Virus record (IMG/VR): IMGVR_UViG_3300046517_001381
Coordinates: 1-53,534 of that record
Length of the DNA: 53,534 nt
Reading direction: 5' to 3' (one strand)
DNA from: a virus
The first letter of the stretch is position 1, and each line of letters opens with the position of its first letter. The notes under the pieces are model-generated. The model was not told the DNA's origin. It did no database searches and saw only the letters and a list, made by a program, of their open reading frames with translations. Positions 29,469 through 39,278 of this stretch are shown in pieces. The position numbers were made by a program, and so were the translations under genes.

Positions 29469-29543
29469 GCCGAGGGTGCGCGAAACCTGTCTCGCACGCG
29501 GCCCGACCTCTGACGTGGCCACTCTAATCCTCGGCTCTTTTTT
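29469..29543 (+). terminator. Three-way-junction RNA followed by a U-run, upstream of the tail repeat protein
   Basis: GCCGAGG (29469-29475) pairs with CCTCGGC (29529-29535). Inside are hairpin GTGCG/CGCAC (29476-29480/29493-29497) and hairpin GGCC/GGCC (29500-29503/29517-29520). TCTTTTTT follows. It can work as an intrinsic terminator on a branched RNA or be a regulatory RNA. The rest of 29433-29571 holds no gene. Confidence 0.5.
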
Positions 29544-29571
29544 CCTGCTCCCGAAAGGCTGGGCATAAGTC

Positions 29572-32500
29572 ATGCCGAATCCAGCCTATCGGTCGAGTTC
29601 GATGAATGCGGGTACTGGCGCAAACCTAGTAGGCCAGCTACCTGTAGGCACCGTTAACGGTGACCTGCTCATCGCATGTGTCTTCATCAACCACGCCTCT
29701 GCTACACCGGGGATAAGCGGCGCACCTGTTGGGTGGCAACTGGTCGACTCGCAACTTTACGGGCCGAACGCTCTACCGACCGGAATCATGGCCGTGTATT
29801 GGAAGATCGCCGCAAGCGAGCCTTCTACATGGACATGGACTGGCGCAAATGCTGGTGGCGGCTACAACTTTATTGTGGAAGTGGCTGCTGTATCCGACGC
29901 GAGTGACTGGGTGACGCCGTTCGATGACCAGAAACTAGCGACATCCAGCGGTACGGGTACCAACATCATCGGGGCGGGTGTCACGACGACGCGGCCCTCC
30001 GATCTACTGCTTGGTTTCTTCGGCGTTCATAGCAACACTGTCATCGCGCCTGATCCGAGCATGACGGAGGTGCAGGACAAAGGCAATCCTTCGGGCACGC
30101 TGGAAACCGCATGGTCGGTATACCCTGCCATCGGTTTGACTCCCAACATGGTCGCCGTGTCCAGTTCGACGGACTGGACGACTGCTTGGCTCGGCGCGAT
30201 CAAAGCAACGCCGCAACCACCGGCTGGTGCGCCAGCCGTGCGTTCGATTTCTAGCACACCCGTTGTAGCTACTACGTCGCTGATCGGTACGCTGCCAGCA
30301 GGCACCGTTAATGGCGATGCGTTGTACGCCTGCATTTTTACTGCCTCGACTTCGAGCAATCCGGGCATCACCGGCGTACCTGCGGGATGGACGTTGCTCG
30401 ACACGACGACCGTTACCAATGGTCGCATGTCGGTTTACTGGAAGGTCGCGGCGAGCGAACCTTCGACGTGGACTTGGACAGCGGGCGGCAACTCCAATGG
30501 CGTGATACAGGTAGTCGCGGTAATGAATCCCGGCAATCCTACGACGCCGACGGATGTGTCTGCGCTTCAGGTTAACACTGCGGGACTTGCCATTGTCGCC
30601 CCGTCGATCACTCCGACATCGGTAAACAGCTTGGTGCTTGGTTTCTTCGGCGCTCGTGCAACCGCAGTTACGTCGCTTACACCTGATGCCAATATGTTTG
30701 AGTTGTGGGATCAGGGACAGGGATTGGCTACGCTGGAAGCTTGCTGGGAAACACGGCCCAGTTTCGGTGTAGCCACCGGCACACGTACGTCGGTTCCTGC
30801 TGCTACTTCTACAGGTATTGGTTGGCTCGGCGCTGTATACGGATCATCGCCATCGCCACGCACCGGCACACTTACTGCGACTCTCGGCAACGTTACGGTA
30901 GCGAGCGCTGCTGGTGCTGTTGCAGGCGGCACGCTCAGCAGAACGCTTGCCAATGTCACTGTAGCAGGTAGTGCCACCGCTGTTGCAAGTGCCTCGCTCA
31001 GCAGAACGCTCGACGCGGTAACGCTGGCCAGCGCCATGCAAGTGGGGCGTGTTGGCCTGCTTACGCAGACGCTGGAAAACCTCACTGTAGCGAGCGCCGT
31101 CAACGCTATTGCAGGTGCCTCGCTCAGCAGAACGCTTGCCGACGTAACGACTGTCAGTGCCGTTCAGGTTATTGCGAACGGTCAGCTTACGCGGACGCTG
31201 GATGCCACTACGCTTTCCGGCCACGCAGGCTTGGTTGCTAAGGCTACGCTGGCTGCAACGCTGGGTAATGTGTCGGTATCCAGCGCTGCTGGTGTTTCGG
31301 CTAATGCAACAGCCGATAACGTGCTCGCGCCAGCAGTGCTGGATTCAGCGGCCACGCTTGTTGCCAATTGCACGCTGACACAAGCGCTCGAAAACATAAC
31401 CTTCGACGCGTTCGCAAGCTTCCCGCCTGTTATCGGGTTGAGCCTTGTACTGGAAGACTTGACGTTGACAGGCGCTGGATCAATCAAAGCCAATGCCTTT
31501 GTCAATCAGTTCCTCGACAACGTTACTCTCGCTGGCGTAGCAGCAACTCCTGTCGTTGCTTCGCTTTCGCGCGCGCTTGACCCCACTTCGCTGACGGGAT
31601 TCGCTGCACAGGTCAATCACGTCGGGTTGACTCAGACATTGCTGGACGCAACGCTGGTTGGCATCGGCAGCGCGTACACCCCGAGCAGTGCTCGCACCGG
31701 CTTGATGTATTCGTTGCTCGACCCAGTGGTGTCCACCACGGCGAGCACGGCGGGCATAACAGGCCGGATGAATCAGACGCTCGACGACATCACCATTACC
31801 GATGTCATCAGCGTGCTCACGAACGTCGTGGGCATCCTCAGCCTGAATCCAGCACAGCTTTTGGGCATAGTTTCAGCCCCCAGCATCGGCAGGCTCGACG
31901 TAACGCTTAACGATAGTCTGCTGTTCAGCGACGCCACTACCCCCATCACGAACGGGCTGGCGGTGACGCTGGCGAACGTGACGGTTGTAGGCACGGGTGT
32001 CGCACCGGCTACTGGCAGGTGTACAGCGACTCTCGGCAATCTCGGCGCAACGTTCCAAGCGCGCGTACCTGTTATCGCTCGCTGTGTGGCGATTCTCGAC
32101 GATGTTGGATTTGTCAGCAGCAGCAACGCTTATACGCTGGCTTACGCGGACATCATGCTCGGGGATGTCCGCTTGGATTCTCAAGTCATAGCCGCTGGTG
32201 TAGCTAGAGGTGATTGGCTGCTTGAGGATGTTGCACTGGAAGGTAACATCGTAATTCCTGCGATTGCTGCGTTGACGGCGGCGCTGGAAGCTCTTGTAGG
32301 TTCCGGCGTGGCTACTGCCGTCGCGACGGGCAGAACAACGACCACGTTGCAGAATGTAGGGGGCGATCTTCAGGCGCAAGCGCCAGCTACGATTGTTGCC
32401 GTTCCGGTTCTGGAAGGACTCACGCTGGCAGCGGAAGCTGGCGCAATCATCGCTGGCACGCACACCACGCTGCTCGACGATGTTGTGCTTGATGCAAGCG

Positions 32501-32715
32501 CATTCGCAACAGTCAGCGTTACGCTCGACCAGATTTTCGACGACATGCAGTTCGTTGGGTATATGCTGCATGTGGTCCGTACGCCTGTGCTTAGCGTGTC
32601 GGTTCAGCCGGGTTACATCTACGCGCAGGTTTCGACGACTGAGATACACGTCGAGGTCGAAACCACTTTCATCGAAGCGATGCTGACGAAAGAGTACCAA
32701 GACAAGGCGGCGTAA
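29572..32715 (+). CDS. Tail fibre/appendage protein with duplicated N-domain and 21-residue repeats, 1047 aa
   Basis: GAAAGG lies upstream. The N-terminal 430 residues are two copies of a roughly 210-residue beta domain (VGQLPVGTVNGDLLIACVF / IGTLPAGTVNGDALYACIF; VYWKIAASEPSTWTWTGA / VYWKVAASEPSTWTWTAG). Residues about 430-1000 consist of about 27 repeats of 21 residues with a consensus L-x-x-T-L-x-x-V-T-h-x-S-A. The C-terminus is an aromatic-poor beta tail. The regular repeat suggests a long beta-solenoid or fibre shaft. Position before the nozzle gene fits an adhesion or tail appendage. Receptor unknown. Confidence 0.75.
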   Translation: MPNPAYRSSSMNAGTGANLVGQLPVGTVNGDLLIACVFINHASATPGISGAPVGWQLVDSQLYGPNALPTGIMAVYWKIAASEPSTWTWTGANAGGGYNFIVEVAAVSDASDWVTPFDDQKLATSSGTGTNIIGAGVTTTRPSDLLLGFFGVHSNTVIAPDPSMTEVQDKGNPSGTLETAWSVYPAIGLTPNMVAVSSSTDWTTAWLGAIKATPQPPAGAPAVRSISSTPVVATTSLIGTLPAGTVNGDALYACIFTASTSSNPGITGVPAGWTLLDTTTVTNGRMSVYWKVAASEPSTWTWTAGGNSNGVIQVVAVMNPGNPTTPTDVSALQVNTAGLAIVAPSITPTSVNSLVLGFFGARATAVTSLTPDANMFELWDQGQGLATLEACWETRPSFGVATGTRTSVPAATSTGIGWLGAVYGSSPSPRTGTLTATLGNVTVASAAGAVAGGTLSRTLANVTVAGSATAVASASLSRTLDAVTLASAMQVGRVGLLTQTLENLTVASAVNAIAGASLSRTLADVTTVSAVQVIANGQLTRTLDATTLSGHAGLVAKATLAATLGNVSVSSAAGVSANATADNVLAPAVLDSAATLVANCTLTQALENITFDAFASFPPVIGLSLVLEDLTLTGAGSIKANAFVNQFLDNVTLAGVAATPVVASLSRALDPTSLTGFAAQVNHVGLTQTLLDATLVGIGSAYTPSSARTGLMYSLLDPVVSTTASTAGITGRMNQTLDDITITDVISVLTNVVGILSLNPAQLLGIVSAPSIGRLDVTLNDSLLFSDATTPITNGLAVTLANVTVVGTGVAPATGRCTATLGNLGATFQARVPVIARCVAILDDVGFVSSSNAYTLAYADIMLGDVRLDSQVIAAGVARGDWLLEDVALEGNIVIPAIAALTAALEALVGSGVATAVATGRTTTTLQNVGGDLQAQAPATIVAVPVLEGLTLAAEAGAIIAGTHTTLLDDVVLDASAFATVSVTLDQIFDDMQFVGYMLHVVRTPVLSVSVQPGYIYAQVSTTEIHVEVETTFIEAMLTKEYQDKAA
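30859..32575 (+). repeat. About 27 in-frame 63-bp units in the tail repeat protein
   Basis: 21-codon units. Early ones share DNA such as CTCAGCAGAACGCT (three times between about 30940 and 31135), indicating recent expansion; later units are diverged. Example openings: TLSRTLANVTVAG, SLSRTLDAVTLAS, SLSRTLADVTTVS. Confidence 0.8.
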
Positions 32716-34682
32716 TGACAGCCATATCCATCAAGGAGTTTTCGGGGATGGTCCCGCGCCAGCCGGATCATTTGCTGCCCGACAACGCTGCGGCGTATGC
32801 GTCGAATTGTGACTTCAGCCGCAGCGTGCTCGCTCCGCTGAACGACGGCTATCTGGTGAATTCTCCCGGTGGCACGATCCGCAGCATCTATACGGTGGAC
32901 GGCATCTACTGGTACACATGGGATACCGAGTTGGCTGCATTCAAGTCGCCGGTCATCGACGAGATTTACAACCGCATCTATTTCATCGAAGGCAACCAGT
33001 TCAAGGTAGCGTTCTCGCCGGAGTCGCAGTTCGTCAATGGTGGCAAGCCGAACGTGGGGGTGACGTGGCTGGCTGGCATTCCCAACTCCGATATTGCCCC
33101 GGTGCTGGAGTTGATCGACCGCACTACGCTTGCGGATTACCCCACAGCAACTTTCGAGTTCAAGGTGTGGTGGGAGGATGCTTCGGCGCAATACGGTGTA
33201 ACGACGATAGCCCCGGTGGCTACGTCCCTGTTCAGGCGCTACACCTTTACTGCTCCGGCGAAACCCCCGAGCACTACTGACGAAAACGGAAACACTACGG
33301 GTGGCGTTCCCGACGGTGCGATCTTCGTCGTGGAAGCAACGCTGTCGGACGGCAACAAGCAGCTTTTCCAGTTGAATACGGGTGCGTCTTCGCTGACGGT
33401 CGCGCGCACGCAAGCGCTCCCCGGCGGCGTCACCATGACGCTGGAAAACATCAGCGGCGACGACTACGCCATCAACTTCGACTGGGGCGTTGTCGAGACT
33501 CGCGCCTACCTGTACACGGTGCAGAACACATGGGATGAGGAGTCGGGACCGTCTCCAGTGTCGATTATCTCGCCCACATATTTGCAGGACGTGAAGGTGA
33601 CGATGCTGTCTCCCATCATCACCGGCACGCAATACCGTCCGTTCAAGCAGGCCAACGTCTACCGCACCTATGGCGGGCCGCAGTACATCCGGGCGGGTAG
33701 CACAACCACCAACGTCTTCACTGATTCTGCACGTACGGTGACGACGCTCGGCGTGGCGTTGGCGTCATTGACGTGGGTGCTGCCACCGACCGGCATATTC
33801 GGCCTCGTGCTTGCTCCTAACGGCTGGTTCGCCGCGTTCAAGGGCAACACGCTGTACATGAGCGAGCCGTATCGCCCGCATGTGTGGCCGTACAGCATGA
33901 CGTTCCCCAAGGCGATCATGGGTATCTGTGTGGGGCCGCAGGGGATCGTGGTGACGACCATGGAAGCGACCTACATCGTAAATGCTCCACACCCGCATTC
34001 TGCGAACTCTCTGGAATTGCCGATCCCGGTGGGCGGCATTTCACAGCGCAGCATGTGCAAGGTCGATGGCGGCGTCGCGTTCCTGTCGCACGACGGCATC
34101 GTTGTCGTTCAAGGCAGCGATGCTACGCTGGATATGAGTGAGCGCTATTTTACTCGTGCCACATGGCGCTCCAACTTCGGCTCCGCGCTAACGACGATGG
34201 CGCTGGCCTACCACGATGGCTTCCTTGTCGCGGTAAGCTACGCAACGCCAATCGGTTTCCTGCTGGAGATGGACGAGGCTGGCGGTGCCATGACTCGCTT
34301 CGACTTCCAGTACGACGCATTGATGCGTTTGCCGATGCTCGACACGCTGTACTACAGCTACAACGGCTCGATCTACCGCTTCCGCGAGGGCAACGCTATG
34401 GGCGCGTCGTGGTACAGCAAGCAGTTCATTTCGCCCAAGTATCTCAAGCTGGGCATCGGTTTTGCGCGCATGCGCGGGTCGGGCTTTATTCAGATCATGC
34501 TGTTCGCGGATGAGGTGCTTGTCTTCTCGCAGTCGCTCGACCCTTCCACACGCACCAAGTATTTCCGCCTGCCGTCGAATGCCGGTGCCTTGAAGTGGCA
34601 ATTCCGTGTTGTGGTCAACGGGCCATGCTCGCTGGAAGATATGGCGTTCGCGCAATCACCGGATGAGTTGAAAAATGTCTAA
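32715..34682 (+). CDS. Tail nozzle protein (tail tubular B-like), 655 aa
   Basis: Starts with EFSGMVPRQPDHLLPDNAAAY and NCDFSRSVLAPLNDG, the opening pattern of podovirus nozzle proteins, then alternates beta strands for the whole length (YWYTWDTELAAF; ITGTQYRPFKQANVYRTYG; PNGWFAAFKGNTLYMSEPYR). It forms the lower ring of the tail below the adaptors. The ATG overlaps the previous stop (TAATG); the end overlaps the next gene by 8 nt. Confidence 0.8.
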   Translation: MTAISIKEFSGMVPRQPDHLLPDNAAAYASNCDFSRSVLAPLNDGYLVNSPGGTIRSIYTVDGIYWYTWDTELAAFKSPVIDEIYNRIYFIEGNQFKVAFSPESQFVNGGKPNVGVTWLAGIPNSDIAPVLELIDRTTLADYPTATFEFKVWWEDASAQYGVTTIAPVATSLFRRYTFTAPAKPPSTTDENGNTTGGVPDGAIFVVEATLSDGNKQLFQLNTGASSLTVARTQALPGGVTMTLENISGDDYAINFDWGVVETRAYLYTVQNTWDEESGPSPVSIISPTYLQDVKVTMLSPIITGTQYRPFKQANVYRTYGGPQYIRAGSTTTNVFTDSARTVTTLGVALASLTWVLPPTGIFGLVLAPNGWFAAFKGNTLYMSEPYRPHVWPYSMTFPKAIMGICVGPQGIVVTTMEATYIVNAPHPHSANSLELPIPVGGISQRSMCKVDGGVAFLSHDGIVVVQGSDATLDMSERYFTRATWRSNFGSALTTMALAYHDGFLVAVSYATPIGFLLEMDEAGGAMTRFDFQYDALMRLPMLDTLYYSYNGSIYRFREGNAMGASWYSKQFISPKYLKLGIGFARMRGSGFIQIMLFADEVLVFSQSLDPSTRTKYFRLPSNAGALKWQFRVVVNGPCSLEDMAFAQSPDELKNV

Positions 34683-36891
34683 GGTCGCCAGCCTCGCTCC
34701 GACATCCGGTATCAAAGACCCGCAGGTCAGGGCTTTTGCCGACTCGTTGTCCAACGCGTGGCAGCTTCGCAACGGCAACACGGGTGCCAACGATAGCCAG
34801 CGTTTCATCACGAAAGAGGAGTGGGATGTCCTCGCCAAGAATCCGGCGATTGCTGCTGTTGCGAGCATCGGACAACCCGGCTCGTCGGTTCCCGGTGCGG
34901 GCGGGAGCACGAGCACGCCGCCTCCGCCAGCGCTACCACCGGGGGTGCAGAACGCAATCGACTTCCTGACTTCCGGCATAACGCTGATCGACTTCACTAC
35001 GATCACCAAAAGCAGCAACGAGTTGTTCGCGTCGATCTACGCTCTTACTACACTGGTTACCAACTCTGTTGGAGACATAACCAAGATCAAGAACGACATC
35101 ACTCAGATCAACACGATTGATTCGAGTTCCACGTCGGCAAGCGCGCAGACTTTGTATGCGTTGAAGGAGCAGGTAAACGATCCGGTGACCGGCCTGCCCG
35201 CCGCAGCAGCCGCCATCATCGAGATCAACAACGTATCGGTTAACTCGACTTCGGCCAACGCGCAGAAAACCGCCCAGTTGATTGCGCAGGTGTTCGACCC
35301 ACTCACCGGCAACCTCGCGGCGATGGCTGCGATTTCCGAGATCAACAACGTTTCGGCCACCTCGACTTCTGCCAATGCGCAGAAGACGGCAGGACTTATC
35401 GCTTCAGTCTACGATCCGAACACTGGCCTAGTCCAAGCCAACGCCGCTATCGTAGCGCTCAACGATGTCAGTTCTACTTCGTCGTCGGCTAATGCGCGCT
35501 CAACCGCAGGGCTTCTCGCGGTAGTCAACGATCCGAACAGTGGCATGGGTGCTGCGTTCGCGGCAATCAACGCAATCAACAACGTCAGCGCTTCGTCTAC
35601 GTCGGCCAACGCCCGTACGTTGGCTGGGACGGTAGTTGGCGTCGGCCTCAAGTCGAAGGTGTTTGCACAGAGCAGCGCTCCGGTCAGCGACGTGAACTAC
35701 ACGCTGAAGGTCAACGACATCTGGATCAACACCGCGAACAACAACACGATGATGCGGTGGACTGGTACTGCGTGGGTGGATGCTTCCGACATGCGTATTG
35801 CGAATTCCATGGCGGGCATCACCAACGAGACGAACGTGCGGGTTAGCAGCGACAACGCTCTGGCGCAGCAACTCAACACGGTGTGGGGTGTCATCGGCAA
35901 CAACAATGGACTGGTTCAGGGAGGATCGTCGGTCACGATCAATCCCGGCGCGGGTTCGGCCAACAACTTCATACAGGTGCAGAACGCACTGAAAGACCCG
36001 AACGGCAACATCGTTCAGGCGGCGACCAAGCAATCGTTCGATTCCTACGTAACCATGAACGAGGCGCGCGCCCATGCTGCATACACCTTGCAGGTGCAGG
36101 CGCAGTCGGGTGGGATAAATGCTGTCGCGGGCATGAGGCTCTACGCCGATGCCGGTCCCGGTGGCGGCAGTTCGGGTGTCGTGTTCCTCGCCGATGCCTT
36201 CGCCATCTACAACGGCAACACGGCAATGCCGCCGTTCTACATCTACCAGAACAAGATCAGGATGGCGGCAACGTACCTGTCGGATTACATGCAGTCGGAC
36301 TCGTGGGTTTCGAGGAAGGCTGGCTGGATCATCCGGCAGGACGGCAGCGCGGAGTTCAATGGCGCGGTATTTATCGGTCAGATGCTTTCGGGTTCGACGT
36401 TCGTTGACGCCGACTCGGGGCAGGTCATGGGCACCACAGCGGTCTGTTCATGGAATTCCGCGTTGGAAGACGGGGGTACATATACAGACGGTGGTGGCCT
36501 TATTGCCAGCCCGGTGATGACCAATTCTTCTCTCACGCTGTATGGCCCCAACAAGCACACGCTGACCAACAGTCCGTACCAGCGCATTCGGCGAACCGAC
36601 GTTAACCACATTCAGCTTGTTGCCGTCATCACTTTCATCGGTGTTGCCGACGACCGCATAACGATCTGGACGAGGAAGAACGGCAGCGCGTGGGTACCCC
36701 TTACCTTCACCACCACGCCATCGAACAATTACGGTGCGGTGACGTGCGGGTGGTCGGGTACGTTCGACGTTGGCCCGGACGACATCTGGCAGTTCGGCGC
36801 GTCTCCTACCGACAAAAGCTTGCATCCGCTTAATCCCCTCAAGACTGCGCTTCAGGATTTCACCATGAGCGTCACCGTGGTAAACATCTAG
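34675..36891 (+). CDS. Tail tip / central fibre protein (DUF1983-like), 738 aa
   Basis: N-terminal VASLAPTSGIKDPQVRAFADSL, then a repeat zone of about 39-residue helical units (residues about 147-320: INNVSxxSTSANAQKTAxLIAxVxDP), then KSKVFAQSSAPVSDVNYTLKVNDIWI and a DUF1983-type segment (YTLQVQAQSGGINAVAGMRL, KAGWIIRQDGSAEFNGAVFI) as in phage J-like tip proteins. Last part beta-rich. Probably contacts the host surface. Confidence 0.75.
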   Translation: MSKVASLAPTSGIKDPQVRAFADSLSNAWQLRNGNTGANDSQRFITKEEWDVLAKNPAIAAVASIGQPGSSVPGAGGSTSTPPPPALPPGVQNAIDFLTSGITLIDFTTITKSSNELFASIYALTTLVTNSVGDITKIKNDITQINTIDSSSTSASAQTLYALKEQVNDPVTGLPAAAAAIIEINNVSVNSTSANAQKTAQLIAQVFDPLTGNLAAMAAISEINNVSATSTSANAQKTAGLIASVYDPNTGLVQANAAIVALNDVSSTSSSANARSTAGLLAVVNDPNSGMGAAFAAINAINNVSASSTSANARTLAGTVVGVGLKSKVFAQSSAPVSDVNYTLKVNDIWINTANNNTMMRWTGTAWVDASDMRIANSMAGITNETNVRVSSDNALAQQLNTVWGVIGNNNGLVQGGSSVTINPGAGSANNFIQVQNALKDPNGNIVQAATKQSFDSYVTMNEARAHAAYTLQVQAQSGGINAVAGMRLYADAGPGGGSSGVVFLADAFAIYNGNTAMPPFYIYQNKIRMAATYLSDYMQSDSWVSRKAGWIIRQDGSAEFNGAVFIGQMLSGSTFVDADSGQVMGTTAVCSWNSALEDGGTYTDGGGLIASPVMTNSSLTLYGPNKHTLTNSPYQRIRRTDVNHIQLVAVITFIGVADDRITIWTRKNGSAWVPLTFTTTPSNNYGAVTCGWSGTFDVGPDDIWQFGASPTDKSLHPLNPLKTALQDFTMSVTVVNI
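35113..35630 (+). repeat. In-frame 117-bp repeats in the tip protein
   Basis: About 4.5 helical units of 39 residues beginning EINNVSVNSTSANAQKTAQL, EINNVSATSTSANAQKTAGL, ALNDVSSTSSSANARSTAGL, AINNVSASSTSANARTLAG. Probably a coiled-coil shaft. Confidence 0.7.
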
Positions 36892-36893
36892 CC

Positions 36894-37214
36894 ATGGCCT
36901 ACCACCTTTACGTCAAGCCGAGCGGATTCGCTGACGTTAGCGAGTACCCGCTGAGTTTGGATGTCTTTCCCGACTACGCCTACCTCGGCGAATTTCCTAC
37001 GATGCCTGATGTTGGTGGGAAGCGGTATGTCGATGGGGCGTGGGTGCGGGGTAGCAAGGTGCCGGAGCATGTCGAGAGAAGGCAGCGGGCGTACCCCAAG
37101 CTGGATGAGTTGATCCAAGCGTTGTGGCATGCGATGGATCAGGGAATCCTGCCCAAAGTGCCGGGGTTCTACGACAAGATCGACGAAGCGAACAAGCGGT
37201 TTCCCGAGCAATGA
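36894..37214 (+). CDS. Small tail-associated protein, 106 aa
   Basis: AYHLYVKPSGFADVSEYPLS, a beta N-domain, then helical RAYPKLDELIQALWHAMDQGIL. The YPxxDELIxALWHAMD segment resembles small tail fibre assembly or XkdW-like proteins. The ATG is 2 nt after the tip stop. Confidence 0.55.
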   Translation: MAYHLYVKPSGFADVSEYPLSLDVFPDYAYLGEFPTMPDVGGKRYVDGAWVRGSKVPEHVERRQRAYPKLDELIQALWHAMDQGILPKVPGFYDKIDEANKRFPEQ

Positions 37215-37663
37215 GCCAACCTGCTAACATGCCGACACTACGCCTCGTACAGCCGCCGGAGATACTTGAGCGCTGGCCCGAGTTCCGCGTCATGCTGGAC
37301 AGAGCATTGCAGCATGCGCGCGGGGAACTCGAAGTCGACGACATTTTCGCGGGTGTGGGTGTCGGCAGGATAGGCATTCTCGCGCAGGAAGAAGGGGACA
37401 CGTTGCAGCTACTGTTCGCCTTTGAAATCATCCCTTACCCCCGGCGCTCGGTGATGAACCTCATCGCGGTAGCGGGTAAGAATCTCGCCGGTCTGGTGCC
37501 GTGCTACGAGTTGATCGACATTCTTGCCGGAACCATGGGTGCGAGCGCGGTGCGGTGCTTCTGCCGTCCGTCGGTCGCTCGTCATATCAAACGGCTGTTC
37601 CCCGATACGCAGGAAGCGTACATCGTGATGGAGCGGGAGGTGCGCAATGCGAGTCTACAGTAG
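37211..37663 (+). CDS. GNAT-like small phage protein, 150 aa
   Basis: ATG at 37211 overlapping the previous stop. Helical LERWPEFRVMLDRALQHARG then DIFAGVGVGRIGILAQEEGD, LQLLFAFEIIPYP, LIAVAGKNLAGLVPCYELIDIL, VRCFCRPSVARHIKRLFPD: the alternating pattern of an acetyltransferase fold found in small podovirus proteins preceding internal proteins (such as T7 gp13 class). No catalytic assignment. Confidence 0.5.
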   Translation: MSQPANMPTLRLVQPPEILERWPEFRVMLDRALQHARGELEVDDIFAGVGVGRIGILAQEEGDTLQLLFAFEIIPYPRRSVMNLIAVAGKNLAGLVPCYELIDILAGTMGASAVRCFCRPSVARHIKRLFPDTQEAYIVMEREVRNASLQ

Positions 37664-39278
37664 GGTCGTCTACGAATGGCGTGGTGACGAACTGGTTCAG
37701 GTCGAAGCCGAGAGCTACGACTACGAGGGGCCAGTCGCTCTCGCCAAAGGTGGCAGCAGCGCACCGCAGAACTACGAGAATCTCGAACGCCTGTACGGCA
37801 TTCAAGCCGATCAGGCCGAGTTTCTCGGCCAGACGTTCAAGGGCACGGTCGCCCCCGCGTACAAGAGTTGGCTGGGCGAAGCGGCGGATTACGGCTCGAC
37901 CGCCAATCAGGAGCAGGCGGCGCAGCGTGCAGGCGCGGCGTCGAGTGCTGCGACTGGTCAGCAAACGCAGGCGATGCAGGCCGACCTCGCGTCGTATGGC
38001 ATCAACCCCGCCGACCCGCGCTATGCGCAGGGCATGCGCGAGATAGGCATCCAAGGCGCAGGGCAGCAAGCCGCTGCCGAAACGACAGCGCGAGACACTA
38101 TCCGCGACAAGGGCTTTGCCCGGATGCAGGACGCCATCGGCATGGGTATGGGCACACCGACGCAAGCCTCGCAGGCGGCGAATTCCGCTGCCAACGCCGC
38201 CACCAGCAGCTTGTCGGCGCAGAACACAGCGCAGCAGAACCAATCGAATTCCATCGGCAACATCGTGCGTGCGGGCACCAACATTTGGGGCGCGTACAAC
38301 GACATGAACCGAGGCAGCAGCGGCGTCACTACCTACGCGGAGGGTGGGCCGGTAAAGCGCGGCATTCTTCGCCTCAACGGTGGCGGATATGTACAGCGTC
38401 TTGCAGCGGGCGGCTTCGCAGGCGGTTCTACGCCGGGTGGCGGTCATGGTGGCGGGTTCATGCCCACGCCTAACGCCACGCCGATGCCACCGCCGTCGCG
38501 GCCACCGCCGCCCCCAAGTGGCGTGGAGCAGGCGGGCGCTGCAACGGCGAATACGCTCGGCGTGGGGGGAATGAAGGCAGGCATCGGCAAGGCTGCGGAG
38601 TATGGCGGGAGGGCGCTCGATTCGCCGGGAGTGGAAGCGTTCGGTAAAGGCATGCAGATGTCGCCCGGTCAGGCGCGAGCGGCGCAGTCGGCGTATCAAG
38701 ACGCCACCAAGCAGATGGCGCAGTCGGCGGTGGACAAGGAACTGGGTACTGGAATGCCCGCACCTGCCGCCGAAGCTGATGCTGTTTCGCAAGCGGGGGC
38801 TGCGCAAAGTGCTGCTGATCTGGAAGCCACGCAAGTCGGAGCGACGACCGCTGCCGACGCCGAAACTGCGCTCGCGTCGTCGCAAGCTGCCGAAGCTGCG
38901 GCTGCTGCCGAAGCGGCAACGACTGCGGGCACCGCAGCGGCGACGGAGGGTGGGCTGGCCGCAACGGGTGCTGGGCTGGGCGCGGCAGCAGCGGTCGGTA
39001 CCGCTGTCCCGGTTATCGGTGCAGGGCTTGCGCTGTACGGCATCGGCAACGCGGCGGGCTGGTGGGCGGATGGCGGGGAGGTCACTCCCGGCTCGAACGG
39101 TGCGGGCGGCGGCGAGGTCGATGGTCCCGGTGGACCGAAGGACGACGAGGTTATGGCGGCGCTCTCCGATGGCGAGTTCGTCATGCCGGTGGGCGCGGTC
39201 AAGTTTTACGGTATCGACCGCTTGGAGAAGATGCGCCAGAAAGGTTTGGCGCACGAGAAACAACTGGGGATTCGATGA
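37647..39278 (+). CDS. Internal virion protein-like, Ala/Gly-rich, 543 aa
   Basis: Overlaps the previous gene by 17 nt. Helical N-part (QADQAEFLGQTFKGTVAPAYK...QAMQADLASYGINPADPRY), a Gly-rich YAEGGPVKRGILRLNGGGY, a Pro/Gly linker, a long Ala-rich helical segment, and a GPGGPKDDEVMAALSDGEFV motif before a short helix at the C-terminus. That DDxVxAxLSDGEFV element is common in phage internal or ejected proteins. Probably part of the head core. Confidence 0.65.
   Translation: MRVYSRVVYEWRGDELVQVEAESYDYEGPVALAKGGSSAPQNYENLERLYGIQADQAEFLGQTFKGTVAPAYKSWLGEAADYGSTANQEQAAQRAGAASSAATGQQTQAMQADLASYGINPADPRYAQGMREIGIQGAGQQAAAETTARDTIRDKGFARMQDAIGMGMGTPTQASQAANSAANAATSSLSAQNTAQQNQSNSIGNIVRAGTNIWGAYNDMNRGSSGVTTYAEGGPVKRGILRLNGGGYVQRLAAGGFAGGSTPGGGHGGGFMPTPNATPMPPPSRPPPPPSGVEQAGAATANTLGVGGMKAGIGKAAEYGGRALDSPGVEAFGKGMQMSPGQARAAQSAYQDATKQMAQSAVDKELGTGMPAPAAEADAVSQAGAAQSAADLEATQVGATTAADAETALASSQAAEAAAAAEAATTAGTAAATEGGLAATGAGLGAAAAVGTAVPVIGAGLALYGIGNAAGWWADGGEVTPGSNGAGGGEVDGPGGPKDDEVMAALSDGEFVMPVGAVKFYGIDRLEKMRQKGLAHEKQLGIR

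Noticed and set aside
30859-32575. CRISPR array or tandem non-coding repeats
   Set aside because: The 63-bp units are in frame, code for a consistent 21-residue consensus, and lack spacers.
29572-36891. Diversity-generating retroelement acting on the repeat or tip protein
   Set aside because: No reverse transcriptase gene and no template/variable repeat pair were seen; the repeats are in-frame protein repeats.
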